This document shows positions 1-8,701 of a stretch of 15,117 bases of DNA, piece by piece. The stretch comes from Saccoglossus kowalevskii (lineage: Eukaryota > Hemichordata > Enteropneusta > Harrimaniidae). The notes beneath the pieces were generated by a model. It was not told the DNA's origin. It saw only the letters and a list, made by a program, of their open reading frames with translations, and made no database searches. The position numbers and the translations under genes were made by a program. How positions within the stretch are numbered: the stretch's first letter is position 1; the number at the start of each line of letters is the position of its first letter. The stretch is from positions 459,494 through 474,610 of the forward strand of contig NW_003108579.1 of the NCBI RefSeq assembly GCF_000003605.2. The letters are read 5' to 3'.

Positions 1-2019
1 CAGGTCTATCCTAAGTAAATGGCTTCGTATGGTTTCACTATCTTTACTGGAACAGAAACAATAAAGCTGCCAATTAGTGGCTCTGTTACCTGTGAACGAT
101 TTATAAAATGTGAATGTTTCAAAGAGCACTGTGTAAAAACTTTTCAATGGAAGCACTAATAAATAAGCCATTATGTTCCTAGTAAACAGAAGTTTTAAAT
201 AAGTGTTCTTAAATTAAAATCAGGGTATGCATTCAAAATTTAAATAGTTTCAAGTGCACTTTCACCTAAAATGCATGATTTTAACCCAAAATCAACACCA
301 CTTAATATGGTATCATAGTACATTATTTATTGTAAACCAAAAAACTCAAAAGTTTAAATAAAACTCTTTCAAATGATATATAAATTGATTGGTAAAAAGT
401 ATATTTTATACATGTAATTACAGTAATTAGAGGCAATTAGAAATATAGTCTCCCAACCTGCATCTCTACCTTAAATAAATTCATATACAGCTTATTTTAC
501 ACCCCATTACAAAGATATAAACTTGTTGATGCCTGACTTCAGCCACGAGTTGCGACAACATGTTTATTATATTTACAAATGTAAACACTTCTGTGCTCAA
601 ACTACTTTACCTTAGCAAGTGTTTCCCTAGTCAATATTCAGTCAGTAACATTAACATTGAAAATCTAATATGATGAATGAAGTAAACTGGTCTCATCACT
701 GACCTCTGCGTAAATATAGTATGCTGGGTGGTATACCAATAAGTACATTACACTCCTCACACCACAGTATTGTACACAGTGTACAACTGCCAACCCACAT
801 ACAAGAATGCTAGAGTGACCTGCAAACATGAATCTGTGACATGGAATATGAAATTGACAACATATTCCTTGTTCCTTATTCACTTGAAAAACAAAGCAAT
901 TACTTGGTTTGTATTGATTAATTAAAAATGAATAGACTGGTAGATCATAAGATTGGTTCTATTTGCTCCTGCACGGATATAGTGGCACTATAGTGCATTC
1001 AAATCAAACACCCCATTCGAATTATGACACTTGAACATGCACAATGTTTTGTAATTGTTCATGCCTTTGACATCGGCGGGCGTGTTATTCCTCATTGCGG
1101 TTATATTCGAATGTCCTTGTTTCTTGTTAACAATGTTCTACTTTTTATGTCAGATATTAAAAATGGATAATGGTATAATTGTATTGTTCATGAAAATGTA
1201 CACGAAACAAAGTCTTGAAGTCTAATGGTGATGATGTTGTTAAATGTTTAAAGTGATTACACGTGTATAAATAAGCTTCAAATTCTTGAGTGACAAATGG
1301 ATTTGGACAGATGGCTGGCGTTACAATAACCTTGCTCCTCTTGCTTATATGTGTATTAAATAAATTATACGGGATTAAAATGATTGGGTGTCTATCTTAG
1401 CAATGACGAAATGTACATTTGCAATGACCCTTTTTACAAATAAATTGTGTGGATATTTGATTGACAAGGATACATGATCTATGATCATAAGCTAATGTCA
1501 CTAGACGCATATACTACATCTCTCTGAAAGAAATACTGTAAAATAAGTCGAAGAATACATTCGATTACTGTATAGCATGCACCGCATAAAAGAAATTGAC
1601 CATGTTTTTATCTGCCTAGAATAAATTTCACATCAAAATAAAAAAGAACGACCTTAATTGGCAGACAACCACAGTGGTTTCTGTTAAATCTAATCCCGTC
1701 AAATCAGATGTACCACCACCTAAATATCGATCCTGATTCCTTAACCCTCTTCTGGAATTATTTTTTTTTTCAATCTTAGCCCTCGTAATAAAACTGCACT
1801 CCCATTTTCGTTATAGCCTGTAAACTACTGTCGTAAGACTCCACCGATACTTTGAAGACAGGTGAATCGACATGAATACATATGCAAATTAACACAAGCT
1901 GCCATTTTACTTTGAACACATCAAGTGACAATGTACGCAACATTCTAAGATTGGAGCAACTGCATTTTAAATTGCAACACATGCAAATATATATATACAC
2001 AGTCAGTCTGGCATCCAGA
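1..2019. other. A+T-rich stretch with no identifiable gene
   Basis: No reading frame longer than about 70 to 106 codons occurs here, and none has a recognisable motif or clear splice sites. The DNA is A+T-rich with scattered AATAAA and TTTATT hexamers on both strands, so polyadenylation signals cannot be told from background. A perfect 12-bp palindrome, GCACTATAGTGC, lies at 985-996. It could be intergenic DNA, intron or a long 3' UTR; the sequence does not decide. Confidence 0.6.
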
Positions 2020-2298
2020 TTATGCGAGTTTATATAACAAGTGTATGTATATAATTTCCAGGTAAGGATCAAAAGCTCTTTCAAAAATACATTCATTTGT
2101 ACAAAGTAAACAGAGTGTACACGTGTTTAAATCGTGGACACTTAAATACATCCCACAAATGCCACCATTGTCAAGAGGTTTCAAAATACAAAGACGACAA
2201 AACGTAATTTTACAATCTTGTGTTATTGTTTCTGCATGACCAAGCATGGGTGAATCACAATGTACAGATGAAGATTTACTCAGGATAATACGAATCAT
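2020..2298 (-). other. Cys-rich 92-codon open frame, coding status doubtful
   Basis: This minus-strand frame encodes 92 residues with nine cysteines (positions 14, 29, 34, 37, 48, 60, 63, 66 and 70). Residues 60-70 (2089-2121) read CTLCLLCTNEC, which has the CX2CX2CX3C spacing of a [4Fe-4S] ferredoxin loop. No proline follows the last Cys and there is no second cluster, so the match may be chance in T/G-rich DNA. Splice sites around it are weak. I do not recognise a family; it may be a random ORF or part of an exon. Confidence 0.12.
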
Positions 2299-2329
2299 TA
2301 TTATAACCCCCCATCTCGAATTGGGAATA

Positions 2330-2760
2330 TGTGATGGTGTTTGTGTGACGTTACCGGGTATTCTTCAGTCTTTCAATGCCCCACCGTCGTGATTCAGTTC
2401 CTCTGGGGTATACAGGTGGCGAAACAGTCAGATTAGTCGTGCTTTCCTCGTTCAAAATCTCTCAACGCAAACTTGCACAAGATGGAAGGTCTTCAATTCC
2501 TTCCTAGTCGCACGCAGACACACGGACATAGACAGTTCATCGAACGCAAACACGCAACTTGCCCCGAATTTGGTTGAACACAATGTGAAATACATTTGTC
2601 AAATGGGAAATGAGCCACGTCTATCAGGTGTATAAACATAGCCTATAAACATAGCAGTAATTTAATCACGCATGCCCCGGCCTGTAGGTACCATCCAATC
2701 ATTTGACGTCAACAATTGTGATATGCATGTCCATTGATTCGGGCGCTGCACCAAGCATAT
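2330..2760. promoter_or_regulatory. CpG-richer patch with CCAAT box and full CRE
   Basis: CpG dinucleotides are clearly denser here than in the first 2.3 kb. At 2695-2699 there is a CCAAT pentamer, and at 2704-2711 the full palindromic cAMP-response element TGACGTCA, four bases after it. A close CCAAT (NF-Y) and CRE (CREB/ATF) pair is a known arrangement in animal proximal promoters. No TATA box or unambiguous first exon is seen next to it, so the direction of any transcription is open. A 13-bp near-perfect direct repeat (core TATAAACATAGC) sits at 2631-2656. Confidence 0.3.
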
Positions 2761-2915
2761 GTATACTAAACACTTCTTGACAATCTTCTATAGAGTGCTT
2801 ATACACATAGATCAGAGCTATATATTTTCAGACGCAGCATCATGATAAAATCAAGACTAGAACAACCGGATAAACCAGTTACATATAATAACTAGCATGT
2901 TGTAAATTTACACTG

Positions 2916-3053
2916 TAGAATATAATATAATATAATATAATATAATATAATATAATATAATATAATATAATATAATATAATAGAATAGAATAGAATAGAA
3001 TAGAATAGAATAGAATAGAATAGAATAGAATAGAATAGAAGAGAATAGAATAG
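2916..3053. repeat. Two-block pentanucleotide microsatellite (TATAA)n-(TAGAA)n
   Basis: One TAGAA unit (2916-2920) is followed by twelve uninterrupted TATAA units (2921-2980). Then come TAGAA units from 2981 to 3050 with a single GAGAA variant at 3041-3045. The switch from one unit type to the other is abrupt and happens once. The open frame on the minus strand across it (a repeated Tyr-Ser-Ile-Leu-Phe) is a by-product of the 5-bp period and not a gene. Confidence 0.97.
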
Positions 3054-3144
3054 CTCATACGTTCACCCGATTTGTACTGTACACACACTTTAACATTATC
3101 ATATAATAGGTGCGTACTATGTAAAATGCGCAGTTTGACGTATT

Positions 3145-3240
3145 GGGGGAACACTGGCGGTCTCCCCCTAAATCCGCGCGTGGCGAATCTCTATATTCGC
3201 AGTCATAACTTTGCGTTTTCACCGTCGATCATACGCAAAG
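3145..3240. other. Row of three perfect-stem inverted repeats
   Basis: Three short inverted repeats follow one another within 96 bp. The first is GGGGGA (3145-3150) with TCCCCC (3163-3168). The second is GCGAAT (3183-3188) with ATTCGC (3195-3200). The third is CTTTGCGT (3209-3216) with ACGCAAAG (3233-3240). All stems are perfect. The segment is CpG-rich, unlike the microsatellite beside it. It could be the core of a decayed inverted-repeat transposon, a structured RNA segment or a run of transcription-factor sites. No function can be assigned. Confidence 0.5.
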
Positions 3241-3440
3241 AACAACCGAAAACAAGTACATTTTCGTGAGGTAGACGGGCGATAACTAAATAACTGTGAA
3301 ATCGCAAACACGACAGACATATACAAACATACTACACGCACAATAGTTATCTAAATCACCAATAACATAGACATGTAATACATGTCCCGTTTAAAACTGA
3401 GAAAATGTAAAAAGACTCTCACCTGCGACTCTTCTCTCTA

Positions 3441-4705
3441 CACGGCCCCAGTGATTGTAATTTAAATTGAGTTTGTTCCAGATATTAACTTCACTTTATA
3501 AAGGCAGGGCAGGTGTAGAACACAGACACAATACCTTAGCATTATTACATTCACCTGCAATAAACAGGCTGAAATGAATAATGTACTCATGAAATAATTA
3601 CACGTGGATTTATGATCCTGTCATAGTTGTTATTAGATTTACTCAACCATTACGTGTACCTCAGCCTGTTATTTTACTTTCAAATATTGTGGCCGTGGTC
3701 TTGTATTAAGATTAATGGCATATATTATCACAGTTCGTGTATGCGTTATGACAATTGATGCGTCGACCGGAGATACATCTTTCGCATCTTATCTACGATC
3801 TTGTATAATTGGGTTTGATATTACTCTGGCACACGGTGAATTGTGTAGTCACTACGGCATAGCGCTGGGATTGGGGTGCAGACCAGTGTTTAGAATGTCG
3901 TTCATCAGTGTTAAAATTTTTCTGAAATTGTGTACCACACACTAGGGCTGATATTTTTTTTACCAAGCCTGGAAAAATTTACTAGTCCCACATTGAAAAT
4001 TATTTAAAAATACATTCGTTTCATTCCCAATAAACATGACATACATACCAATACACACAAACACACTATAAGTTTCCTATTTTCAATGTGTTGCTCACGA
4101 TCTTTGTATCATCAGACAACTAAGAAAAATAGCGTTCAATTTTGAATTGTAAAATTGTAATGCTATCTGTATTTCTTATTGTAAAAGACCACCGGGTATG
4201 AACGTTTTTACTGGACAATTTACTCGTCTTAGGCGGGTGGATAACATTTTCAAACACTGATATTAATATACATAATGTATTGATGAATTTTTATCATATA
4301 CTATATATGTAGACTAAACAATAGTCCTTCACAACATATTAGTATATACCACATATATTTTAATTACATACATAACTATTGGGATACCGCACATCTTGTT
4401 AACTACTATGCGAATAAAGATATATTGTTTTACTCTTTTACTTGGTCATTAAACACAGCTATTAAAAAAGCTGTATAATTAGTAATCAGAGATAAGCAAT
4501 CTCTAGATAACAAGTTTCACCATCTTAATGATGTGTAATTATTGTCTTCAAATGGTAAATAAGCCCCCAATACATATATATTATTTTACGAGGCAATTAA
4601 CCTTGTAGTACAGATCGTGGTTGACATTCACATATAAGAATACCAACTGGACTGCAATGATTTGGATTAGCTAGGGGTGAGCATATAATGTATAGCGTTA
4701 CAGCG
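3441..4705. other. No confident gene; weak promoter-like and ORF signals
   Basis: A TATAAAG heptamer at 3497-3503 resembles a TATA box, but no convincing initiator or exon follows. A 76-codon plus-strand frame at 3715-3945 lies in a CpG-richer patch and follows a possible acceptor (ATCACAG, ending near 3731), without a good donor. A degenerate direct repeat, CTGGAAAAATTTACTAGTC at 3969-3987 and CTGGACAATTTACTCGTC at 4211-4228, may be the remnant of an old interspersed repeat. The rest, from about 4230, is A+T-rich and featureless. Confidence 0.4.
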
Positions 4706-4710
4706 AGTAG

Positions 4711-4910
4711 TGTAGTGTAGTGTAGTGTAGTGTAGTGTAGTGTAGTGTAGTGTAGTGTAGTGTAGTGTAGTGTGGTGTGGTGTAGTGTGGTGTAGTGTAG
4801 TGTGGTGTGGTGTAGTGTAGTGTAGTGTAGTGTAGTGTAGTGTAGTGTAGTGTAGTGTAGTGTAGTGTAGTGTGGTGTAGTGTAGTGTAGTGTAGTGTAG
4901 TGTGGTGTGG
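4711..4910. repeat. 40-unit pentanucleotide microsatellite (TGTAG)n with TGTGG variants
   Basis: Exactly forty 5-bp units fill 200 bp. Thirty-two are TGTAG and eight are TGTGG, the latter starting at 4771, 4776, 4786, 4801, 4806, 4871, 4901 and 4906. There is no indel. The variants come in pairs at three places, which suggests that multi-unit blocks were copied by slippage or unequal exchange. The plus strand is G/T-only apart from the A of each unit and contains no cytosine. The Thr/Leu/His/Tyr-rich minus-strand frame across it is a repeat artefact. Confidence 0.98.
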
Positions 4911-6449
4911 TTAGTTTTTTGGCTTTATTTTTTCCTGTAAAGTATATAATATTGCGAGATACTTGATCTGTAAATATTGTGTTTTTCATATATTTATGCC
5001 GTAGTTTTTATCTTTCTTAGTAGTTCCTTCTCCCCAATAGCTCTCTAATAGCAGTAAATGACACGGAGGTTAAATTTAACATGTTGAGTCGACATTTTGG
5101 TAGACAAAACTGTACGATATTGATGTTACATGACAGTTCTACCAAAGCAAGGAAACAGTTATTTCAGTGCGTAAAATTATATCCAACGCTTATATAACAC
5201 GTTAACCGCGTGGGCGTGTTGAGATACAGCTTTTATATGCGATTGATGGATGACTGTAGTAACTTCAAGCTTTACAGTTCAAATCACTGATGTATTTGTT
5301 TTAAATCCATACAACGTATGGTGAATGCAGTTACACTCACATTGTATGTTGAATATAAATGTACATCGATACTCATGCTTACAGACTAAATCAAGGCCTT
5401 ATTGCAGGAATCCTATTATTCGCACAGTAATACACGATTATGCTATTTCCTAGTAAGATTAGTGTCTCAAAAGTTGCTAGTTGTGTAATATGGCCATATC
5501 CGGTTTGCTAACTCTTTTGTTTGATATGAACTTTCTGAAGTAATCAGTCGCGAAGTAAATTAGCTTCAAATCATAATAGGTAACTAAATGAACCATGTTC
5601 ATATGAATGTTCATTCATTATTATATACATAATGGCTTTGAGACAAACTGAAGATCGACCTCAAAGACAGTAGACGATTGTCACAATTGATACTTATATT
5701 ATAGAACTTCGTACCTTTGGAAAATTGTGTGTAAATTTAATAGTAATGAATAATAATCACTGAAAACATTCTCTTGTCTATATTTCAAGTTATATTTTTC
5801 CACACTAATAATACATCTGTATTTTTATATTGTATTTTTATATTTTTACCATATTCCAAGTTATGATTTTGCTCAGTCAAATAACGCGTGACGTGAAAGC
5901 GCCTGATATTTCAGACGCGATGTCCATGTTTTAGTCTGACCATAATATGATTTTTAGATTCACTTTCAGTTTTGCAAAATAGTCTATGTTTAATTAACTA
6001 CAACTTTTTAGTTTCCTGACTATACAACCAACATTAGCCATGTAAGCACGTCATTTGTTGTGATAGAACAAATCTACACGGTCTACGTTTTATTTCAGGA
6101 AAATGATTAGTTCATTTGTAGCCAGGACATGTATCACTGGAGGCCATCATATGTCTGGGTATATGGAAGTCGTAGATTAAAACCTCCGCTGTGGACCTAC
6201 AGAAGATGATTCGCGTGCAATAATAAAACATGATTCAAACCCATGTTATACAATTATAGCATAGAGACGAATTCCAAGTAAATGTTTGCACATATATTAA
6301 TTTTCAGAATAATTTCATTAATTTCATATGATTTTGTCTGTTATTTTATAACATACTTATAAAGCGAATGTAGTATATATGTTTATCACGTCTGTCTGTG
6401 TGAACTAAAATATTCCAATATAACAAGGTATGTTACATCATATACTGAA
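4911..6449. other. A+T-rich stretch with no identifiable gene
   Basis: No open frame of useful length and no RNA gene is seen. The only local structures are a 13-bp exact tandem duplication (listed separately) and an imperfect palindrome, CATTAT...ATAATG, near 5615-5635. A tRNA B-box-like string near 5276 has no matching A box or cloverleaf. This is most likely intron or intergenic DNA. Confidence 0.6.
5818..5843. repeat. 13-bp tandem duplication, two copies
   Basis: TGTATTTTTATAT occurs twice in direct succession without mismatch, in a T-rich stretch. It is probably simple slippage. Confidence 0.85.
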
Positions 6450-6601
6450 CAGTGGCGGCGGCACCGGGTGCTGAGGTGGCGGACGGCCACCCGAGAAAAA
6501 TGGCAGCAAAATTCCCCCCTAAAAATGCAGAAAATAGCTTTTCAGAAGGTCTAGATATCAGATCTCGCCCCTTCATGCAAAATGTTGTGCCGCCGTCTCT
6601 G
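6450..6601. mobile_element. 152-bp MITE-like element with hAT-style termini
   Basis: The left end reads CAGTGGCGGCGGCAC (6450-6464). The right end, read on the other strand from 6601, is CAGAGACGGCGGCAC. These are 15-bp terminal inverted repeats with two mismatches, bounded by CAG and CTG. CAGTGGCGG-type ends are known from many animal hAT-superfamily elements. The inside is GC-rich at the left, with a perfect hairpin GGTGGC-GGACG-GCCACC near 6474-6490 and a C run near 6514-6520. It encodes no protein, so it would be non-autonomous. The 8-bp flanks (ATACTGAA and TATAACAG) do not match, so the target-site duplication has decayed or the borders are slightly off. Confidence 0.5.
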
Positions 6602-7452
6602 TATAACAGTAAATGAAATATAGGTGTGCAAATATCTGACCAAGCATTTTAACTGGTAATAAATGAATGGTAATAGTGATAGTGCTCTGAATGCTTGTTT
6701 CAATATCAATCTATCAAACTGAAGAATACACTGAAGCAAAATTGAATTGTAACGGTCAAGTTACCAAACTGACTGCTAATAAAAGTTTTAGTGATGTCAC
6801 CGCAAAAAAATGGTTTATTACAAGGACAACAACGATGACAATGACAAAGATGAGCAACATATTCACTTTACCCAAACAAACAAACAAGCACATAATATAC
6901 AATAAAATGACACGTTTCTGTTGACACAAACAATAGAACTGATGGAAATATGTTATGCATACGATACATAAACTTACGCTACTGAACTACATATAAGCAC
7001 TAAACGTCGTTATACGGCGTCACCTTTAAGTTGAAACCAGCAAACTGAGAAAATACCTATAGTCACCTTGTTTGATTTATAGAACAAAACAAAACGTTCT
7101 GGTGAACATAACTTGTTGCAGTTGTTGATCAGTTCCCAAATAAAGGCAATTATATTATTTGATATACGGATAGTTTGGATCTGAGAATTTCGACTTCAAT
7201 GCATTTGTTTAGCAACTTGGTTAACAAAACGGGTCCTTGTCTGCTGTGAACCAGCCTATTCCCAGTTTCCCGAAAGTAGATAACGTGGTTCGATTAATTT
7301 GCTTTCTTTCAAATGCCGTCATTATTTCTATAATGTAATTTCATAATACTCGCAGTTCAAATTAAAAAAAAAAATGCTCTCCATGATACCAGAATATGAA
7401 TTTATTCATTTATAAAATCAATTACATTTGTTTATTCCATCCTCTTTCACAG
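6602..7452. other. No confident gene
   Basis: A 77-codon plus-strand frame (6691-6924) ends in low-complexity Thr/Met and Lys/Thr-rich sequence and has no strong splice sites; I treat it as background. The remainder is A+T-rich. Just before 7452 the sequence becomes pyrimidine-rich and reads as a good splice acceptor for the next entry. Confidence 0.45.
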
Positions 7453-7620
7453 CAAGCCCTGCAGATTTTACAGGAAAACAATATATCCAATACTGCGACA
7501 ACAATCTCACGCACTGTGCTGGAGTATTGTCCACCACAACAACGTCAACGTCATCATTCTCTAGTACTGTATCAGCGGCTTTGTCAAATAACATCAAACA
7601 GACTTATTATACGATCGAGT
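7453..7620 (+). CDS. Candidate internal exon, unknown protein
   Basis: A pyrimidine tract ending CTCTTTCACAG (7442-7452) forms a strong acceptor. GTAAAA at 7621 is an acceptable donor, giving a 168-nt exon. Two reading frames are open across it. The in-phase frame (56 codons, phase 0 at both ends) begins QALQILQENN. The other gives a Ser/Thr-rich segment with a CDNNLTHC motif and an N-glycosylation sequon, which would fit an extracellular linker. I recognise no domain in either. With both frames open, coding status is uncertain. If the in-phase frame is right it can join the 8592-8701 candidate without a frameshift. Confidence 0.25.
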
Positions 7621-7716
7621 GTAAAATTAGGTTCAGAAATATAGCACTGATTTCGACCACAAGCATTCCAGTAGGAGTTTGTTCAAAATTTCTGTTCGGC
7701 GATTGAATTCATTAAG

Positions 7717-7729
7717 AAAAAAAAAAAAA
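7717..7729. repeat. Homopolymer run of 13 A
   Basis: Thirteen consecutive A residues lie between the candidate exon at 7453-7620 and the 89-bp duplication. No target-site duplication or retrocopy body is visible upstream, so it is not good evidence of a retroposed tail. Confidence 0.9.
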
Positions 7730-7841
7730 CAGATTCGTATTGCGTTAGTATCTCGCAATGCGTCGAATAAGTTTCGGTATACATTAAATTTCAATCTCTG
7801 TATTTTTCCGCAGCTGGCTTCATCATTTTCTGTCAGATCCA

Positions 7842-8019
7842 GTTTGAAACACAAATATCGTCGTTCATTTCCGGTCGCCTTTGCCGTACCACTTCGCATG
7901 TTCCAGTTTTCTAATATTCAATATGTTTCTGTTTGAAACACAAATATCGTCGTTCATTACCGGTCGCCTTTGCCGGGCCTCTTCGCATGTTCCAGTTTTA
8001 TAATATTCAATATGTTTCT
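7842..8019. repeat. 89-bp tandem duplication, two copies, five mismatches
   Basis: The units at 7842-7930 and 7931-8019 are directly adjacent and match at 84 of 89 positions with no indel, starting GTTTGAAACACAAATATCG. Three of the five differences lie together in GCCGTACCAC versus GCCGGGCCTC. Since 89 is not a multiple of three, no reading frame on either strand continues unchanged through both copies. A strong acceptor, TATTTTTCCGCAG (7801-7813), lies just upstream. From there a frame runs about 32 codons into copy 1 and ends at TAA (7912-7914), and the same stop is kept in copy 2 (8001-8003). The units are CpG-rich. This could be a duplicated exon, a regulatory duplication or part of an unknown repeat. 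Confidence 0.95.
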
Positions 8020-8051
8020 GTTCATCGTCAACTAATTTACCAGGTTGACGG

Positions 8052-8240
8052 TTACGGCATATCGCTGGTGAAACAAAGCCGGCGAGAAACTTTGAATTTA
8101 TCATCTCTGGGTAAAATCCGATTTCCTTCTATTCGACCAAGATCTTTTAACTTCTCGCCCAACACTCTTCTACAAACAATTAATTTTCCAACGAAATATT
8201 CACGACCGGAAATATTCACCTTATTCCCTTTTTGCGCCAT
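8052..8240 (-). other. Minus-strand 62-codon ORF with good start context, possible first exon
   Basis: The ATG at 8240 has a strong Kozak-like setting (GCGATGG) and lies 14 nt downstream of an E2F consensus on the same strand. The frame runs 62 codons (starting MAQKGNKVNISGREYF) to a stop. After codon 7 the DNA reads AATAAG then GTGAAT, a usable donor, so the ORF may instead be a short first coding exon. No domain is recognised. A shorter upstream ATG frame starts at 8253 and would end after ten codons. It may also be a chance ORF. Confidence 0.15.
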
Positions 8241-8254
8241 CGCTCGGTTTCATC

Positions 8255-8264
8255 TCCCGCCAAA
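8255..8264 (-). promoter_or_regulatory. E2F consensus site TTTGGCGGGA
   Basis: On the minus strand this decamer matches the classical E2F/DP site TTTGGCGGGA exactly. A related string, TTCGCGCGA, lies at 8371-8379. Both are in a CpG-rich patch (about 8040-8660) that contrasts with the surrounding A+T-rich DNA, as expected for a promoter-type region. E2F sites close to the start codon are typical of replication and cell-cycle genes, but no such gene is recognised here. Confidence 0.3.
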
Positions 8265-8591
8265 TATGCTATTTTTTCCCAGCGGTGTATCATATCCGCT
8301 ACTAAGTACCCTCAATTACCGTTTATAATTTCTCAATATTAATAAATAACGAAACCTAAGTCGCTCGATATTCGCGCGATTTGTTGAATTGTACAGTTGT
8401 GTAAATGACCCGTTTGTTATGGTGCCGAATGCACAGCGAAACCTTCCCTGATACCTTTGACGTGTGCTTCACTATAAAATTAAGATTATCGAGAGAGAAA
8501 ATGTACCACAAACCCTTTTAATCCCGATCAAATGATTAACTTAACGAAGCATACATTTGTATCAATTAGACAGTCATTTTTTGTTCTACAG

Positions 8592-8701
8592 ATAATCACA
8601 CTTCCCCCGGGTGACATGAAACGTGTTCTCGGCGCGCAGTTAATTACCTCATACGTGCAACTGAGAATTCTCGATAACCTGCAAGGCAAAGAAGTCACGA
8701 G
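8592..8701 (+). CDS. Candidate 110-nt internal exon, unknown protein
   Basis: The sequence TTTTTTGTTCTACAG ending at 8591 is a strong acceptor with a pyrimidine tract. AG followed by GTATTC at 8702 is a moderate donor. The single open frame begins in phase 0 and ends two bases into a codon, encoding IITLPPGDMKRVLGAQLITS and continuing YVQLRILDNLQGKEVTR. Third codon positions are over half G/C while the flanks are A+T-rich, which supports real coding use. The alternating hydrophobic residues suggest beta-strands. I do not recognise the family. This is the best exon candidate in the window, but it rests on composition and splice consensus alone. Confidence 0.35.

Noticed and set aside
2879-3154. 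91-codon minus-strand frame across the TATAA/TAGAA microsatellite
   Set aside because: It is produced by the stop-free 5-bp repeat; outside the repeat there is no coding signal.
3497-3503. TATAAAG considered as a core promoter
   Set aside because: TATA-like strings are expected by chance in this A+T-rich DNA, and there is no convincing initiator or first exon downstream.
4597-4989. 130-codon minus-strand frame across the TGTAG array
   Set aside because: More than half is a repeat-encoded Thr/Leu/His/Tyr pattern with no stops by period alone; flanks show no motif.
5270-5295. tRNA B-box-like GTTCAAATC, considered as a tRNA or tRNA-derived SINE
   Set aside because: No A box at the right distance upstream and no cloverleaf can be drawn.
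7933-8328. 131-codon plus-strand frame, the longest non-repeat ORF in the window
   Set aside because: It starts inside the second copy of the 89-bp duplication, out of frame with the first copy, crosses the E2F/ATG region on the other strand, and shows no motif or coding-like composition. It may be a chance frame in stop-poor CpG-rich DNA.
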